A DNA stretch of 64,000 nucleotides from Thermoanaerobaculum sp. (GCA_021154885.1 JAJKHS010000032.1:110833-174832); one strand, 5' to 3'. Positions 1-9,650 are shown, counted from the stretch's first letter. Notes: generated by a model not told the origin, from the sequence alone. Numbers and translations: made by a program.

Positions 1-3000
1 CTGCCGTCTCCGTTCTCCGACGCCAGCGCGACCCGCACGCCGGCGCCGGGGAGGATCTCCTGCAGCCGGCGCTCGACGTGGGGACCGAGGAGGGCGGCCG
101 TCCAGCTCGCGGGGGGCGCGATGCGGTCGACGGCCTTGAGGCGCAGCCCCTCCCAGCGCTCGCGCAGCCGCCCTTGAGCGTCCACCAGCTCGAGGTCGTA
201 GACGAAGTCGTCGCCGTGGCGGCTGCGCTCGCGGGCGGCGAGCAGCAGGGGGACGTCGGCGGCGAGGCCCAGGGTCACCACGCGGTCCACGCCGGTGGGC
301 AGCAGCGTCGCGTGGGGGATGCAGGCCTGAATGCCGTGGATGGCGGCGTCGCGGGCCCCGGGGTCGCCGAGGATCAGGCGGTCCGGCAGGTAGCGGCCGA
401 ACCAGGCGGTGGAGCCGTCCGGCGAGATGTCGGCCAGGCACTCGGTGGCGCGCAGCCGGCGGTAGCCCTCGACACGGCGGAAGCGGCCGCGGTGGAAGAG
501 GACGCCGCCGTAGAGGTCGCTCGCCGGATCGAAGGCGAGCCGCGGGTCGCCGCGGAAGGCGGCGAGGAGCCGGGGCGCGGCCGAGGGGGCGGCGCCGAAC
601 CGGCAGACGGCGCGGAAGTGGTCCGCGGCGAAGCCGGTCGAGGCGTCGCGGAGGACCACTTCCACTGTCTGAGACGAGCCCGTCCCGCGCACCAGGGCGG
701 CGACGCGGATGGTGGTGGTCTGTCCGGGCGGCACCGCCACCGGGCGCTGGAAGACGACGTCCTCGAAAGTCGGGATCTCGTCGCTCCCCGTTTTCCCCAG
801 CACCGCCATCGCCGCCTGGGCCATGGCCTCCATCCCCAGCACGGCGGCGAACAGGGGCTCGCCGTGGAAGACGTGGTCGGCGAGGTGGGGATCGGTGTCC
901 GCCGAGATCTCGGAGTCCACCACCAGCTCGACGCCGGGGACGTGGACCCGCACCTTCTCCAGGTAGCGCAGCAGGGGGAGCTCGGGGCGCTCCATCTCCA
1001 GGGTGGGAGGCTCGCCGAAGCGGCCGGCCACCACGATGGAGACGACATCGCCGACACCGTCCGCGGACCTGGGGCGGGAGATCAGCTCGCGGAGCATGGC
1101 GAGCCCGGTCTCGGCCGGGATGGGGGAGATCCCCTGGGCGCGCAGGCTTTCGAGCGTCCCCAGCCGCTCGCCCATGCCGGCCCCGGACCATACCGACCAC
1201 TCGAGGGTGAGGCAGCGGCAGTCCGGGAGGTCGCGGGCGATGTTCTCGGTGGCGCGGGCCAGCCACTCGTTGGCCACGGCGTAGTCGGCCTCGCCCGGCA
1301 GGCCCATGCGGGCGATGATGGAGCCGAAGGTCACCAGCAGCCGCAGGCGGCCGGGATCGACGGACGCCAGGACGTGGAAGAACCCGGCCACCTTGGGGGC
1401 CAGGGTGCGCGTGAGGGCCTCTTCGTCGAGGTCCGCCAGCCGCCGGGGGGAGTTGGCGCCGGCGCCATGCATGACAGCGGTGACGGGACCGAGCTCGGCC
1501 TGCACGCGGGCCACCGCCAGGAACACGGCTTCCGGATCGCCCACGTCGGCCGGGAGGTAGAGGGCGCGCACGCCGGCCGCGGCCATGCGTTCGAGATTGG
1601 CCGCCAGCTCGGCGTCCGACTCCGGGGCCGAGCGGCCGAGGAGGGCGAGGCGGGCGCCGCTCGCCCGCGCCAGGTCGAGGGCGCACTCGGCCGCGATCCC
1701 CTTGCCGCCGCCGGTGACCAGCAGGACGTCGTCCGGCCCCAGGGGGAGAGGGCCCGGTTCGACGGTCTCCAGCAGGCGGAGCACGGGGACGCGGCGCCGG
1801 CCTGCCGAGTCGTAATCGGCCTCGACGAAGTAGCCCCCATCGGCGGTCGTCCCGGCGGTGATCGCAGCGGCCATCTCGGCGACCGCCCAGCCCACGGCCT
1901 CGGGGTGGTCGAACGGCACCCGGACCACGCACGCGGTGGCGGTGGGGATCTCCAGCCGCAGGGTGCGGGCGAAGGCGCCGCCCACGCCACCCTGGTGGAC
2001 GAGGAGGACGCGGACCGTGGGCGGCGCGGCGAGCACGGCCCGGGCCCCCTCCAGGAGCAGCCCGGCGTGACACCTCTCCACCTCGATCGGCATCAGGAGG
2101 GCCACGCCGTCCCCCGGCAGGCGGCCGGCGAAGGCCGCGGCCAGCGGATGGCCCTCGGGCGCGATGATGGTCCACTCCCCCGGCGCTTCGTCGGATGGGC
2201 GGAGGCGGGGGTGACGGGGACGATCGCGCGGTATGAGCTCGACGGTGAAGGGGCGCACCCAGGCGTCGACGCCGGGGGGAGCGCTCTCGGCGGCGCCGGC
2301 GCCATCCCCCTGGGCGGCCTGCTGCTCCAGGACCTCGGCGACCTCGGCCACGGTGGCGCGGGCGTAGTCGGTGGGGGAGGCGGGCGGGCGCAGGCCCAGT
2401 CGGCGCGCGGCCTCCACCACGAGCTGGCCCACGGAAATCGAATTGAGGTGGAGGTCCGAGAGCAGCCGGCTGTCGTCGCGCACGGCGTCGGCCGGCAGCT
2501 CGGCCCGCTCGGCGACCAGGAGGCGCACCAGCTCCCGGGCGTTGGCGGGAAGGGCCGGGTCGGGATGATGGAGCACCACAGCGGCCGTAGCCTGCTCGAC
2601 CGATCCGACCGATCGGACGGATCCGACGGATCGGACGGATCCGATCGACTCCGACGGCACCGGCGCCAGCTCACACGGGTTGACCAGGAACTGCGGCACC
2701 CGGTCGGGATCGAACGGCCGCGTGAACCGCCCCTCGAAGAGGACCGCCGTGTCGAGCGGCGCGCCGAGGGCGAAGGCGGCGCCCGCTGCCTTCAGCAGCC
2801 CGGCGAGGGACGGGCCGCCGACGTCCAGGGAGATCACCGGCCCGTCCAGGACTTCGCCGGCCAGCTCCGAGAGGGCGCGGCCGGGCCCGACCTCGAGCCA
2901 CAGGTCCGCACGGTCGGCGACGGCGGCGAGGGCGTCCGTGAAGCGCACGGGCGAGGTGAGCTGGGAGAGCAGCAGCTCCCGCAGGTCGGTCGCGGCGTCG

Positions 3001-5450
3001 ATCAGCCCGCCGGTGACGGTCGAGGCCACGGGCCGGGCCAGGGAGCGCGGCGGGTGGGTCTCCAGCTCGGCCGCCAGGCGGGGGGCCGCGCCCGCCACCA
3101 GGGGGGAGTGGAAGGCGTGGGAGACCCGCAGCCGGGTCACGGCGAGGCCGCGGTCGCGGGCGCGCTCCAGGGCCGCTTCCACGGCGGCGGCAGGGCCCGA
3201 GATCACAATGCGGCGCGGGCCGTTGTAGGCGGCGATGACGGCGCTGGTGCCAGCCAGGATCTCCGCGACCGTCGCGGGGTCGGCGCCGAGGCTGGCCATG
3301 GTGCCGGAATGCCCGCCGGCGCCGGGCAGGTCCGCCATGGCCCGGCCGCGGGCGGTCGCGAGGCGCAGGGCGGCCTCGGCGTCGAAAGCGCCGGCCCAGT
3401 GGAGGGCGGCGATCTCGCCCAGGCTGTGGCCCACGGCCACGGCGGCGCGCAGGCCCAGGCGGTCCAGCAGCCAGAGGCCGGCCAGCGCGTGGGTGAGGAT
3501 GGCCGGCTGGGCCACGGCGGTATCGATCGCATCGGCGGCGTCGGCGTTCGGATCGAGCCCGGCCGGCCCGTAGACCGCCTCCAGCTCCTCGAAGCGCCGC
3601 CGCAGGATGCCGCCGTCGAGGTGCGACGGCGCGCCCTGGCCGGGGAAAAGGAAGCCGATGCGGTGTCCGTGGTGTCCCCGGGGGCCGGCGCCGAGGAAAC
3701 CGAGGAAGACGCCGTGGCGGGAATCGATCCGCGCCGTCTCCCCCTCCCGCAGCCAGCCGGCGAGCCGGCGCAGCCCGTCGGCGGCCTCGGCGGGCTTGCT
3801 CGCCACCACCGCGGCCCGGGCCGGGCCCTTCGATCCCGCGGTCAGTCGCCGCCGCAGCTCGGCGGCGAGGTCGGCCAGCTCGGCCCGCGAGGCGCGGGCG
3901 GCCACCACGGCCAGGCGCTCGGCCTCGGCGGCGAGGGCGGCGGCGTCGGAGGCGGCGAGCAGCAGCAGCTCGGCGTCCTGCCAGGAGGCCAGCAACTCCC
4001 GCTCCTGGGGCCGCAGCGCGCGGCGGCGCACCTCGGCTGTCCCCTCGATCACCACGTGGGAGTTGATGCCGCCGAAGCCCATGGCGGAGACGGCGGCGCG
4101 CAGCGGCTGGCCCGCGGGCCACGGCTCGCCGCGGTCGAGGACGCGCAGGACGGCGCCGGGGGCCGTCAGCTCGGGGTGCGGCTCCTCGCAGCCGGTGTTG
4201 GGCGGCAGCATCTGATGGTGGACGGCGAGCGCGGCCTTGATCAGCCCGGCCACGCCGGCCGCCGCCTTGGTGTGGCCGATGTTGGCCTTGAGGGCGCCCA
4301 CGACGGCGGGGAGTGCCGGGGAGGACGGCGACGCCTCGCGGCGGGCGGCCGACAGGGCGGCGAGCTCGGCGGCGTCGCCCACCGTGGTGCCGGTGCCGTG
4401 CCCCTCGAAGTAGGCGACGGTGTCCATGCCGAAGCCGGCGCGGCGGTAGGCCCGGCGCAGGGCCATCTGCTGGCCGCGGGGCTCGGGACGGCTGATGCCG
4501 CCGGCGCCGTCCGAGGAGACCCCCCAGCCGCGGATCACGGCCACCACGCGGCAGCCGAGACGGGCGGCGTCGGACTCCCGCATCAGCACCACGAAGCCGC
4601 ACCCCTCGCCGGGGAGGAAGCCGGCGGAGCGGGTGTCGAACACCCGCATCTCGTCCTGCGCCAGGGCGCCGGCGCGGGAGAAGCCCACCAGCTCGAAGGG
4701 GTCGAGCGACAGGTCGACGCCGCCGGCGAGGGCGACATCGAGGTCGCCCGCGGCGAGCGCCGAGCAGGCATTGGCCACGGCGAGCAGCGAGGAGGCGCAG
4801 GCGCCGTCCAGGGTGTAGCCGCCGCCGTGCAGGTCGAAATGGTTGCAGACGCGCCCGGCGATGGTGTTGGAGAGGCCGCCGGCCAGCGACTCCTCCATGG
4901 GCTCGGGGAAGGGCGCCTTGTAAGCCGGCTCCAGGCGGGCGAGGAAGCCGGCCACCTGGCTCTCGTCCCACCCCTCGCCGGCGAGGGCGGTGGCGAGCGT
5001 GCGGCGGACGTAGGGCCAGCGCAGGCGCATCAGGTGAGAGCGGGAGAACTCGCCGGTGAGAGTGTTGCCGAGGAGGACGCCGGTCGAGTCCCGCGGCAGC
5101 CCCTCGGCGTCGGGGAAGCCGGCGTCGGCCAGGGCCTGGGCGGCGACGTCGAGGGCCAGCCAGTGGACGAGGTCGGTGGCGCGGAAGGTGGGCCCGGCGA
5201 CGCGGAAGCGCACGCGGTCGAACTCCCAGCCGTCGAGCACCGCGGCCTCGGCGAGGTGGAGGCTGTCCGGATCGCCCGGGTAGCGGTCGAGGTAGTCTTC
5301 GAGGCGCAGCCGCTCGGGCGGCACGCGGCGGAAGGCGCGCCGGCGGGCGAGCACGTTCTCCCAGAGCTCGGCCGGGGAGCCGGCATCGGGATAGCGGCAT
5401 GCCATCCCAATGATCGCGATACCGGCGATACCGGCGATGCCTTCGCTCAC
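1..5450 (-). CDS. pksE: Enediyne-type iterative polyketide synthase PKSE (KS-AT-ACP-KR-DH), C-terminus truncated at left window edge
   Basis: Own reading of the minus strand from GTG 5450 (MSEGIAGIAGIAIIGMACRYPDAGSPAELWENV...). KS active site DGACASSLLAVANACSALAAGDLDVALAGGVDLSLDPFELVGFSRAGAL, EGHGTGT, AT GHSLGE, ACP LLSDLHLNSISVGQLVVEAA, KR VTGGGKGIAAECALDLARASGARLALLGRS, DH DHVFHGEPLFAAVLGMEAMAQAA. Missing from the ORF track because it starts with GTG and is open at the left edge. Confidence 0.9.
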   Translation of the reverse strand, partial: MSEGIAGIAGIAIIGMACRYPDAGSPAELWENVLARRRAFRRVPPERLRLEDYLDRYPGDPDSLHLAEAAVLDGWEFDRVRFRVAGPTFRATDLVHWLALDVAAQALADAGFPDAEGLPRDSTGVLLGNTLTGEFSRSHLMRLRWPYVRRTLATALAGEGWDESQVAGFLARLEPAYKAPFPEPMEESLAGGLSNTIAGRVCNHFDLHGGGYTLDGACASSLLAVANACSALAAGDLDVALAGGVDLSLDPFELVGFSRAGALAQDEMRVFDTRSAGFLPGEGCGFVVLMRESDAARLGCRVVAVIRGWGVSSDGAGGISRPEPRGQQMALRRAYRRAGFGMDTVAYFEGHGTGTTVGDAAELAALSAARREASPSSPALPAVVGALKANIGHTKAAAGVAGLIKAALAVHHQMLPPNTGCEEPHPELTAPGAVLRVLDRGEPWPAGQPLRAAVSAMGFGGINSHVVIEGTAEVRRRALRPQERELLASWQDAELLLLAASDAAALAAEAERLAVVAARASRAELADLAAELRRRLTAGSKGPARAAVVASKPAEAADGLRRLAGWLREGETARIDSRHGVFLGFLGAGPRGHHGHRIGFLFPGQGAPSHLDGGILRRRFEELEAVYGPAGLDPNADAADAIDTAVAQPAILTHALAGLWLLDRLGLRAAVAVGHSLGEIAALHWAGAFDAEAALRLATARGRAMADLPGAGGHSGTMASLGADPATVAEILAGTSAVIAAYNGPRRIVISGPAAAVEAALERARDRGLAVTRLRVSHAFHSPLVAGAAPRLAAELETHPPRSLARPVASTVTGGLIDAATDLRELLLSQLTSPVRFTDALAAVADRADLWLEVGPGRALSELAGEVLDGPVISLDVGGPSLAGLLKAAGAAFALGAPLDTAVLFEGRFTRPFDPDRVPQFLVNPCELAPVPSESIGSVRSVGSVRSVGSVEQATAAVVLHHPDPALPANARELVRLLVAERAELPADAVRDDSRLLSDLHLNSISVGQLVVEAARRLGLRPPASPTDYARATVAEVAEVLEQQAAQGDGAGAAESAPPGVDAWVRPFTVELIPRDRPRHPRLRPSDEAPGEWTIIAPEGHPLAAAFAGRLPGDGVALLMPIEVERCHAGLLLEGARAVLAAPPTVRVLLVHQGGVGGAFARTLRLEIPTATACVVRVPFDHPEAVGWAVAEMAAAITAGTTADGGYFVEADYDSAGRRRVPVLRLLETVEPGPLPLGPDDVLLVTGGGKGIAAECALDLARASGARLALLGRSAPESDAELAANLERMAAAGVRALYLPADVGDPEAVFLAVARVQAELGPVTAVMHGAGANSPRRLADLDEEALTRTLAPKVAGFFHVLASVDPGRLRLLVTFGSIIARMGLPGEADYAVANEWLARATENIARDLPDCRCLTLEWSVWSGAGMGERLGTLESLRAQGISPIPAETGLAMLRELISRPRSADGVGDVVSIVVAGRFGEPPTLEMERPELPLLRYLEKVRVHVPGVELVVDSEISADTDPHLADHVFHGEPLFAAVLGMEAMAQAAMAVLGKTGSDEIPTFEDVVFQRPVAVPPGQTTTIRVAALVRGTGSSQTVEVVLRDASTGFAADHFRAVCRFGAAPSAAPRLLAAFRGDPRLAFDPASDLYGGVLFHRGRFRRVEGYRRLRATECLADISPDGSTAWFGRYLPDRLILGDPGARDAAIHGIQACIPHATLLPTGVDRVVTLGLAADVPLLLAARERSRHGDDFVYDLELVDAQGRLRERWEGLRLKAVDRIAPPASWTAALLGPHVERRLQEILPGAGVRVALASENGDG
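2601..2654. repeat. Six degenerate 9-bp tandem units (cgatccgac/ggatcggac) encoding a (S-V-G/S-V-R)n linker between AT and ACP
   Basis: Units read directly; minus-strand translation SESIGSVRSVGSVRSVGSVEQ. Confidence 0.85.
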
Positions 5451-5451
5451 C

Positions 5452-6360
5452 TCATGCCTCCGCCGGCACGGGAACTTTCATCCGCGCCTCCGCCCGCTGG
5501 GCCGCCAGGGCCCGCAGGTAGAGCAGCGCACCGCGGCCGGCGCACACCGCGCTCAGGCCGAAGAAGAGTCCGAAGACGATATGCAGGGCCATCAGGGTCC
5601 CATACGCCGCGGCGATCGCCAGGCCGAAGGCGATCTGCCCCCGCCGCGTCGCCGGCGTCGTCGCCGGGTCGGTCACCATGTAGAAGGTGAAGAGCAGGAA
5701 GGCGACGCCCGTCATCGGGTTGAGCGAGGGGAAGAAGAGGTTGCCGAAGACGAAGTGGCGGATCGCCGCCTGCAGCACGAAGCCGCCCAGCCAGGCGAGG
5801 ATCAGCGGCACCCGGCGGGTGAACTTGGTGTTGAGCATCGTGCCGGAGCAGACGATGATGACCGGCAGCACCCAGTCCCAACTGGCCGGCAGGTTCTCGG
5901 TGAACATGTAGGGCTGGGCGATGCCCACCCAGGGGAAGGCGAGGAGCGTCGCCGTGATCCCCAGGTTCGACGGGTTGAAGACGTGGCGCCGGGCGCCGTT
6001 GGTGCCCACCCGGAACAGGTACTTCGAGCCGATGGCGGCAGCGGCGGCGAAGGCGACGGGCAGCAGCCGCTCGTTGGCATAGAGCAGCATGGAGACCGCG
6101 AGGCCCGTGATGTGGGCCGAGAGCAGGAAATCGACGAGCCCGCGCACGCCGCCGCCGAGGAAGCGCGGCCGGCGGCCGAGCCGCCACGACTCCACGGCCT
6201 CGAGCAGGATCTCGGTGGCGTAGGCGACGAGCACGCCGGTGACCGGCGTGGCCAGCGACTGCTCGAAGCCGAGCACGGCGTGGCCCAGGACGTTGAGGAC
6301 GGTGATGGCGGTGGCGAACCGCCGCAGCGCCGCCAGGCGCATGTCTTTCTGCTCAGCCAT
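5452..6360 (-). CDS. unbU: UnbU / enediyne biosynthesis protein E5, RnfD/NqrB-like membrane protein
   Basis: 302-aa multi-TM ORF (RVGTNGARRHVFNPSNLGITATLLAFPWVGIAQPYMFTE...); sits directly upstream of PKSE and downstream of UnbV. Confidence 0.85.
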   Translation of the reverse strand: MAEQKDMRLAALRRFATAITVLNVLGHAVLGFEQSLATPVTGVLVAYATEILLEAVESWRLGRRPRFLGGGVRGLVDFLLSAHITGLAVSMLLYANERLLPVAFAAAAAIGSKYLFRVGTNGARRHVFNPSNLGITATLLAFPWVGIAQPYMFTENLPASWDWVLPVIIVCSGTMLNTKFTRRVPLILAWLGGFVLQAAIRHFVFGNLFFPSLNPMTGVAFLLFTFYMVTDPATTPATRRGQIAFGLAIAAAYGTLMALHIVFGLFFGLSAVCAGRGALLYLRALAAQRAEARMKVPVPAEA

Positions 6361-6363
6361 GTC

Positions 6364-8379
6364 TCAACCTGCCTTTCCCGTGGCCGCAGTGGCCGCCGCC
6401 GGTTTCACGAGGTCCTTGCCCGCCGCCGTCTGCGGGAGCTGCGGGGGCGCCGGCGCCCCGAGCACGAGGGTGTGGCGCCCGGGGGTGAGCCGCAGCGTCG
6501 TCGCCCGCGGCCGCCCCTGCCCGTCGCGCCAGCGCACGTCCACCCGCAAGGGGGTGGCGGGATTCAAGGAGCCGAGGCCGAAATGGACCTCCGGCGCCCG
6601 CTTGCCCGAGTGGCCGCTGCCGCCGTCCACCTGCGCCACCCTGCGGCGGCCGTCCGGCAGGGTGACGGCGACCTCGGCGCCCACCGCCGGGCGGCTTCTG
6701 CCTTCCAGGGCGGGCAGCCGCGGCACGAGCTCCAGCCAGGTGCCGGCGTGCGGGCTGGCGTTGTGGAAGAACCAGGAGGTCTCCCACTGGTTGGCGACGG
6801 CGAAGTCGAGGCGGCCGTCGCCGTCCACATCGGCGATGGCGAGGCCGCGGCTGACGTGCGCGTCGTCGAATCCCATCTCCGCCGCCAGGTCGTAGTAGCG
6901 GCCGTCCCGGGCGCGCACGAAGAAGGGGTCGTGCAGGTGGCCCGAGAGGTCGTCGCCGGGCCAGAAGTGGGGCCAGGCGGCGGGGTGGTTCATGTTGTTG
7001 TCGTTGCCCATGGCCAGCTCGTGCAGCTCCGGCCAGCGGTTCTTCTCGCCGCGCATGAAGCCCACCGCCTGGATCGCCTCGGGCACGCCGTCGTTGTCGA
7101 AGTCGACGAAGCGGGCGTCCCACCCCCAGCCGCTGCGCGACAGTCCCAGCGTCTCGCCCTGGTCGGCATAGGGGGCCACCCCCCGGCGCATGGACTTGAG
7201 ATCGCCCGTGCTCACCCAGACGAAGTGGCTCTCCTCCAGGGCGTAGTTCTGGGCGATGTTGCTGACGTACAGATCGGGGATGCCGTCGCCGTTGACGTCG
7301 GCGAAGTCGACGCCCATCCCCTTGAAGGAATCGTGGCCCAGCACCTTGGAGGTGGGGGTGGTGAAGGTGCGCCGCCCCTCCAGCACGGCGAAGCGCGGGT
7401 GGCCGGGGGTCGACAGGTTGTGCAGCAGCCGGTCGTTGCCGAAATCGTTGCCGAAGTAGATCTCCGGCAGCAGGTCGCCGTCGAGGTCGGCGGCGCCCAC
7501 GGCGAGCGTCCACGACCAGGTGGTCTGCGGATCGAAGGCGTTCTCCACGTCCACGAACTCCACCGTCGGTTCGTGCCCCGAGGTGCCGCCCTTCCACAGC
7601 AGCAGATGCTTCTTGCCGCCGTTCTCCGAGCGCGACATGGAGCGGTGCATGTGGGCGCCGTCGGTGGCCTTGGCGTCGAGCACCCGCATGCCGTCCGGGA
7701 AGTAGTTGCCGACGATGAGGTCGAGGTGGCCGTCGCCGTCGACGTCGGCGCTGGTCAGGGCGTTGGTGTTCCAGATCTGGTTGCCCGGGGCCACCGCCAG
7801 CGGCCGGAAGGAGGCCGCGGACAGGGGGCCGGCGTCGTCCCGGCGCAGGAAGACGATGGGCGGCCGGCCCCAGTAGTAGACCAGCAGGTCCATCCGGCCG
7901 TCCTCGTTGAAGTCGCCGGGGAGGCAGCCCATGGGGGCCGTGGTCCGCGCGTCGTAGGCGAGCGGCGACGGATCGAGCACGAAGAGCGGGTAGCGGGCCC
8001 CCGTGCCCGGCGCCGGCTGCACCAGCACCTTGTCGAGCCGCGTGTCCACCGAGCAGAGGTCGTTGGGCAGCCCATCGCCGTCGAGGTCGTTGAGGGCCAC
8101 GGCGGCGCCGACGCTGGAGACCCAGGAGGCGATGTCCTTGAGGCCCGGATGGACCTCGCGGACGGTGCGGTCGAGGCGCAGGCCGGCCGGCGTCGCCAGC
8201 GGCGTGCGGGCGAAGGCGAAGCGCCCGGCCAGGGCCTGCCGCTGCGCCGCCGGCAGCGTGGGCAGGCGCGCGAAGCCGAAGAGGCCGAGGATCAGCGCCA
8301 GGGCCACGAGCCGGGTGGCGTTGCGGCGGAAGAGGCCGGGTTGCCCCGGTCGTCCGGTGAGGTCGGTCATCTCGCTCAT
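6364..8379 (-). CDS. unbV: UnbV / enediyne biosynthesis protein E4 (FG-GAP repeats plus C-terminal ASPIC/UnbV domain)
   Basis: Start MSEMTDLTGRPGQPGLFRRN at 8379, ATGA-overlapping the upstream stop. FG-GAP motifs (DVDGDGHLDLIVGNYF, DVNGDGIPDLYVSN, DVDGDGRLDFAVAN) and C-term RPAVGAEVAVTLPDGRRRVAQVDGGSGHSGKRAPEVHFGLG. Confidence 0.88.
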   Translation of the reverse strand: MSEMTDLTGRPGQPGLFRRNATRLVALALILGLFGFARLPTLPAAQRQALAGRFAFARTPLATPAGLRLDRTVREVHPGLKDIASWVSSVGAAVALNDLDGDGLPNDLCSVDTRLDKVLVQPAPGTGARYPLFVLDPSPLAYDARTTAPMGCLPGDFNEDGRMDLLVYYWGRPPIVFLRRDDAGPLSAASFRPLAVAPGNQIWNTNALTSADVDGDGHLDLIVGNYFPDGMRVLDAKATDGAHMHRSMSRSENGGKKHLLLWKGGTSGHEPTVEFVDVENAFDPQTTWSWTLAVGAADLDGDLLPEIYFGNDFGNDRLLHNLSTPGHPRFAVLEGRRTFTTPTSKVLGHDSFKGMGVDFADVNGDGIPDLYVSNIAQNYALEESHFVWVSTGDLKSMRRGVAPYADQGETLGLSRSGWGWDARFVDFDNDGVPEAIQAVGFMRGEKNRWPELHELAMGNDNNMNHPAAWPHFWPGDDLSGHLHDPFFVRARDGRYYDLAAEMGFDDAHVSRGLAIADVDGDGRLDFAVANQWETSWFFHNASPHAGTWLELVPRLPALEGRSRPAVGAEVAVTLPDGRRRVAQVDGGSGHSGKRAPEVHFGLGSLNPATPLRVDVRWRDGQGRPRATTLRLTPGRHTLVLGAPAPPQLPQTAAGKDLVKPAAATAATGKAG

Positions 8380-9395
8380 GCGAGCCTCCGTTCTGTGAAG
8401 ACGTCCTGGATGCGCCGCCGCCAGACTTCGTACGCCGGCTCGCCGGGACGGTCGGGGGGGAGGTCGCGCCGGGCCTCGTCGGCCACCGCCGCGGTCTCTG
8501 CGGCCGGGAGGCCCCAGACCACCCGGCAGGCCAGCCCGGTCTGGGGGGTCGGGTTGCCGGCCCTCTGCCGCGCCTCGGCGGCGAAGACCACGCCCTGGGC
8601 GAGCTGGGGAGCGTGCGGGCCGGCGGCCGCCAGCAGCGCCTCGACCGCGGCCTGCTCGCGCCCGCCGGCATAGCCCAGGGCGAGGCCCAGGCCGCTCCAC
8701 AGGTCGGGCTGGCGGGCGGCGGGAAAGGCGCCGATCGTCCACGGCAGCCGGTCCACGTCCGCGCCCTCGACGAACCAGAGGCTGCGGCCGAGGCCCTGGT
8801 CGAATCCCCGCCGGTAGTAGCCCTGGAGGCGCCGGGGCACTTCCTGCCGGCCCACCGACCGGGGCCAGCGGAAGAAGCCCTCGTGGAAGCCGTAGCCGTC
8901 GAGGGCCAGCCAGCGCAGCAGCGGATCGGCCAGGCGGGAGAGGTAGCGCCGGGGCGAGACCGGCAGCCGCGCCATCACCCAGCCGGCGCCGACGTGGACG
9001 ATGTAGCGTTGAGCCTCCCCCGGACCGGCGAGGAAGCGGGCCAGGCGATCACGGCGGCCCGGAATCAGGGTGTCGAGCAGGGCGAGGGCCATCCCGGCCC
9101 CCTCGTAGGCGAAGCCGCGGAAGTCCCGCTCGACCTCGCCGTCGATCCGCGCCGCCAGGGGGAGGGGCCGGTCCTCCGCGAGGGCGGCGTGGTAGCCCTG
9201 GACGAAGGAGGAGCCCACCTTCTCCAGGCGGTCGCGCACGGCCCCGGCCTCGCCGCGGAAGCCGCGGCGAGCGAAGGAGGTCTCCTGCGGCGCGATGCCG
9301 AAGAGGGCTCGACGGATGGCGGTGCGGAGCGCTGGAGGGCGGGGAGGTGCCGGGGACAGGGGCAGCGGGGTGGTGCGGTCTTCGGTCGTCGTCAT
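8376..9395 (-). CDS. unbL: UnbL / enediyne biosynthesis protein E3 (DUF1702)
   Basis: 339 aa; FRGFAYEGAGMALALLDTLIPGRRDRLARFLAGPGEAQRYIVHVGAGWVMARLP is DUF1702-like; gene order UnbL-UnbV-UnbU-PKSE matches the known enediyne cassette. Confidence 0.88.
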   Translation of the reverse strand: MTTTEDRTTPLPLSPAPPRPPALRTAIRRALFGIAPQETSFARRGFRGEAGAVRDRLEKVGSSFVQGYHAALAEDRPLPLAARIDGEVERDFRGFAYEGAGMALALLDTLIPGRRDRLARFLAGPGEAQRYIVHVGAGWVMARLPVSPRRYLSRLADPLLRWLALDGYGFHEGFFRWPRSVGRQEVPRRLQGYYRRGFDQGLGRSLWFVEGADVDRLPWTIGAFPAARQPDLWSGLGLALGYAGGREQAAVEALLAAAGPHAPQLAQGVVFAAEARQRAGNPTPQTGLACRVVWGLPAAETAAVADEARRDLPPDRPGEPAYEVWRRRIQDVFTERRLA

Positions 9396-9522
9396 CCGGT
9401 GCCTCTCTATCTAGAGTGCCGCGGGCAGGCTCAGACGCGCCGTTCGAGCGTAATGATTCTACTCCTTCCCGGAAAGGGTGTCTGGAAGCGGCCCGCCCTG
9501 CAACCGGAGCGGCCGGAAAAGA

Positions 9523-9544
9523 CCCGAAGGGCCGGCCCTTCGGG
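9523..9544. promoter_or_regulatory. 22-bp perfect palindrome cccgaagggccggcccttcggg between the S2P gene and the UnbL-PKSE operon
   Basis: Read directly; terminator of the upstream gene or operator, undetermined. Confidence 0.5.
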
Positions 9545-9573
9545 CCTGGACACTTTTCAGACATCCTCTCCTC

Positions 9574-9611
9574 GGCAGCAGTCGTCGCTGGCTTGGCAGC
9601 AGTCGTCGCTG
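9574..9611. repeat. Two direct copies of ggcagcagtcgtcgctg spaced 21 bp start to start, upstream of the enediyne cassette
   Basis: Copies at 9574-9590 and 9595-9611. Confidence 0.6.
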
Positions 9612-9650
9612 CCCGTCCACGAGGGCCCTGCCGCGCCAGGAGCTCAGCGG

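Noticed and set aside
2671-5400. 909-aa minus-strand ORF
   Set aside because: Out of frame with the PKSE reading frame, which carries all KS/AT motifs; Arg/Pro-rich artefact.
78-5690. 1870-aa plus-strand ORF
   Set aside because: Antisense to the PKSE gene; Gly/Ala/Arg/Gln-rich low-complexity translation typical of mirror ORFs in high-GC DNA; no domain motifs.
6353-8671. 772-aa minus-strand ORF
   Set aside because: Shifted frame over the UnbV gene; FG-GAP and ASPIC motifs are in the other frame.
5410-8673. 1087-aa plus-strand ORF
   Set aside because: Antisense to UnbU/UnbV; no motifs.
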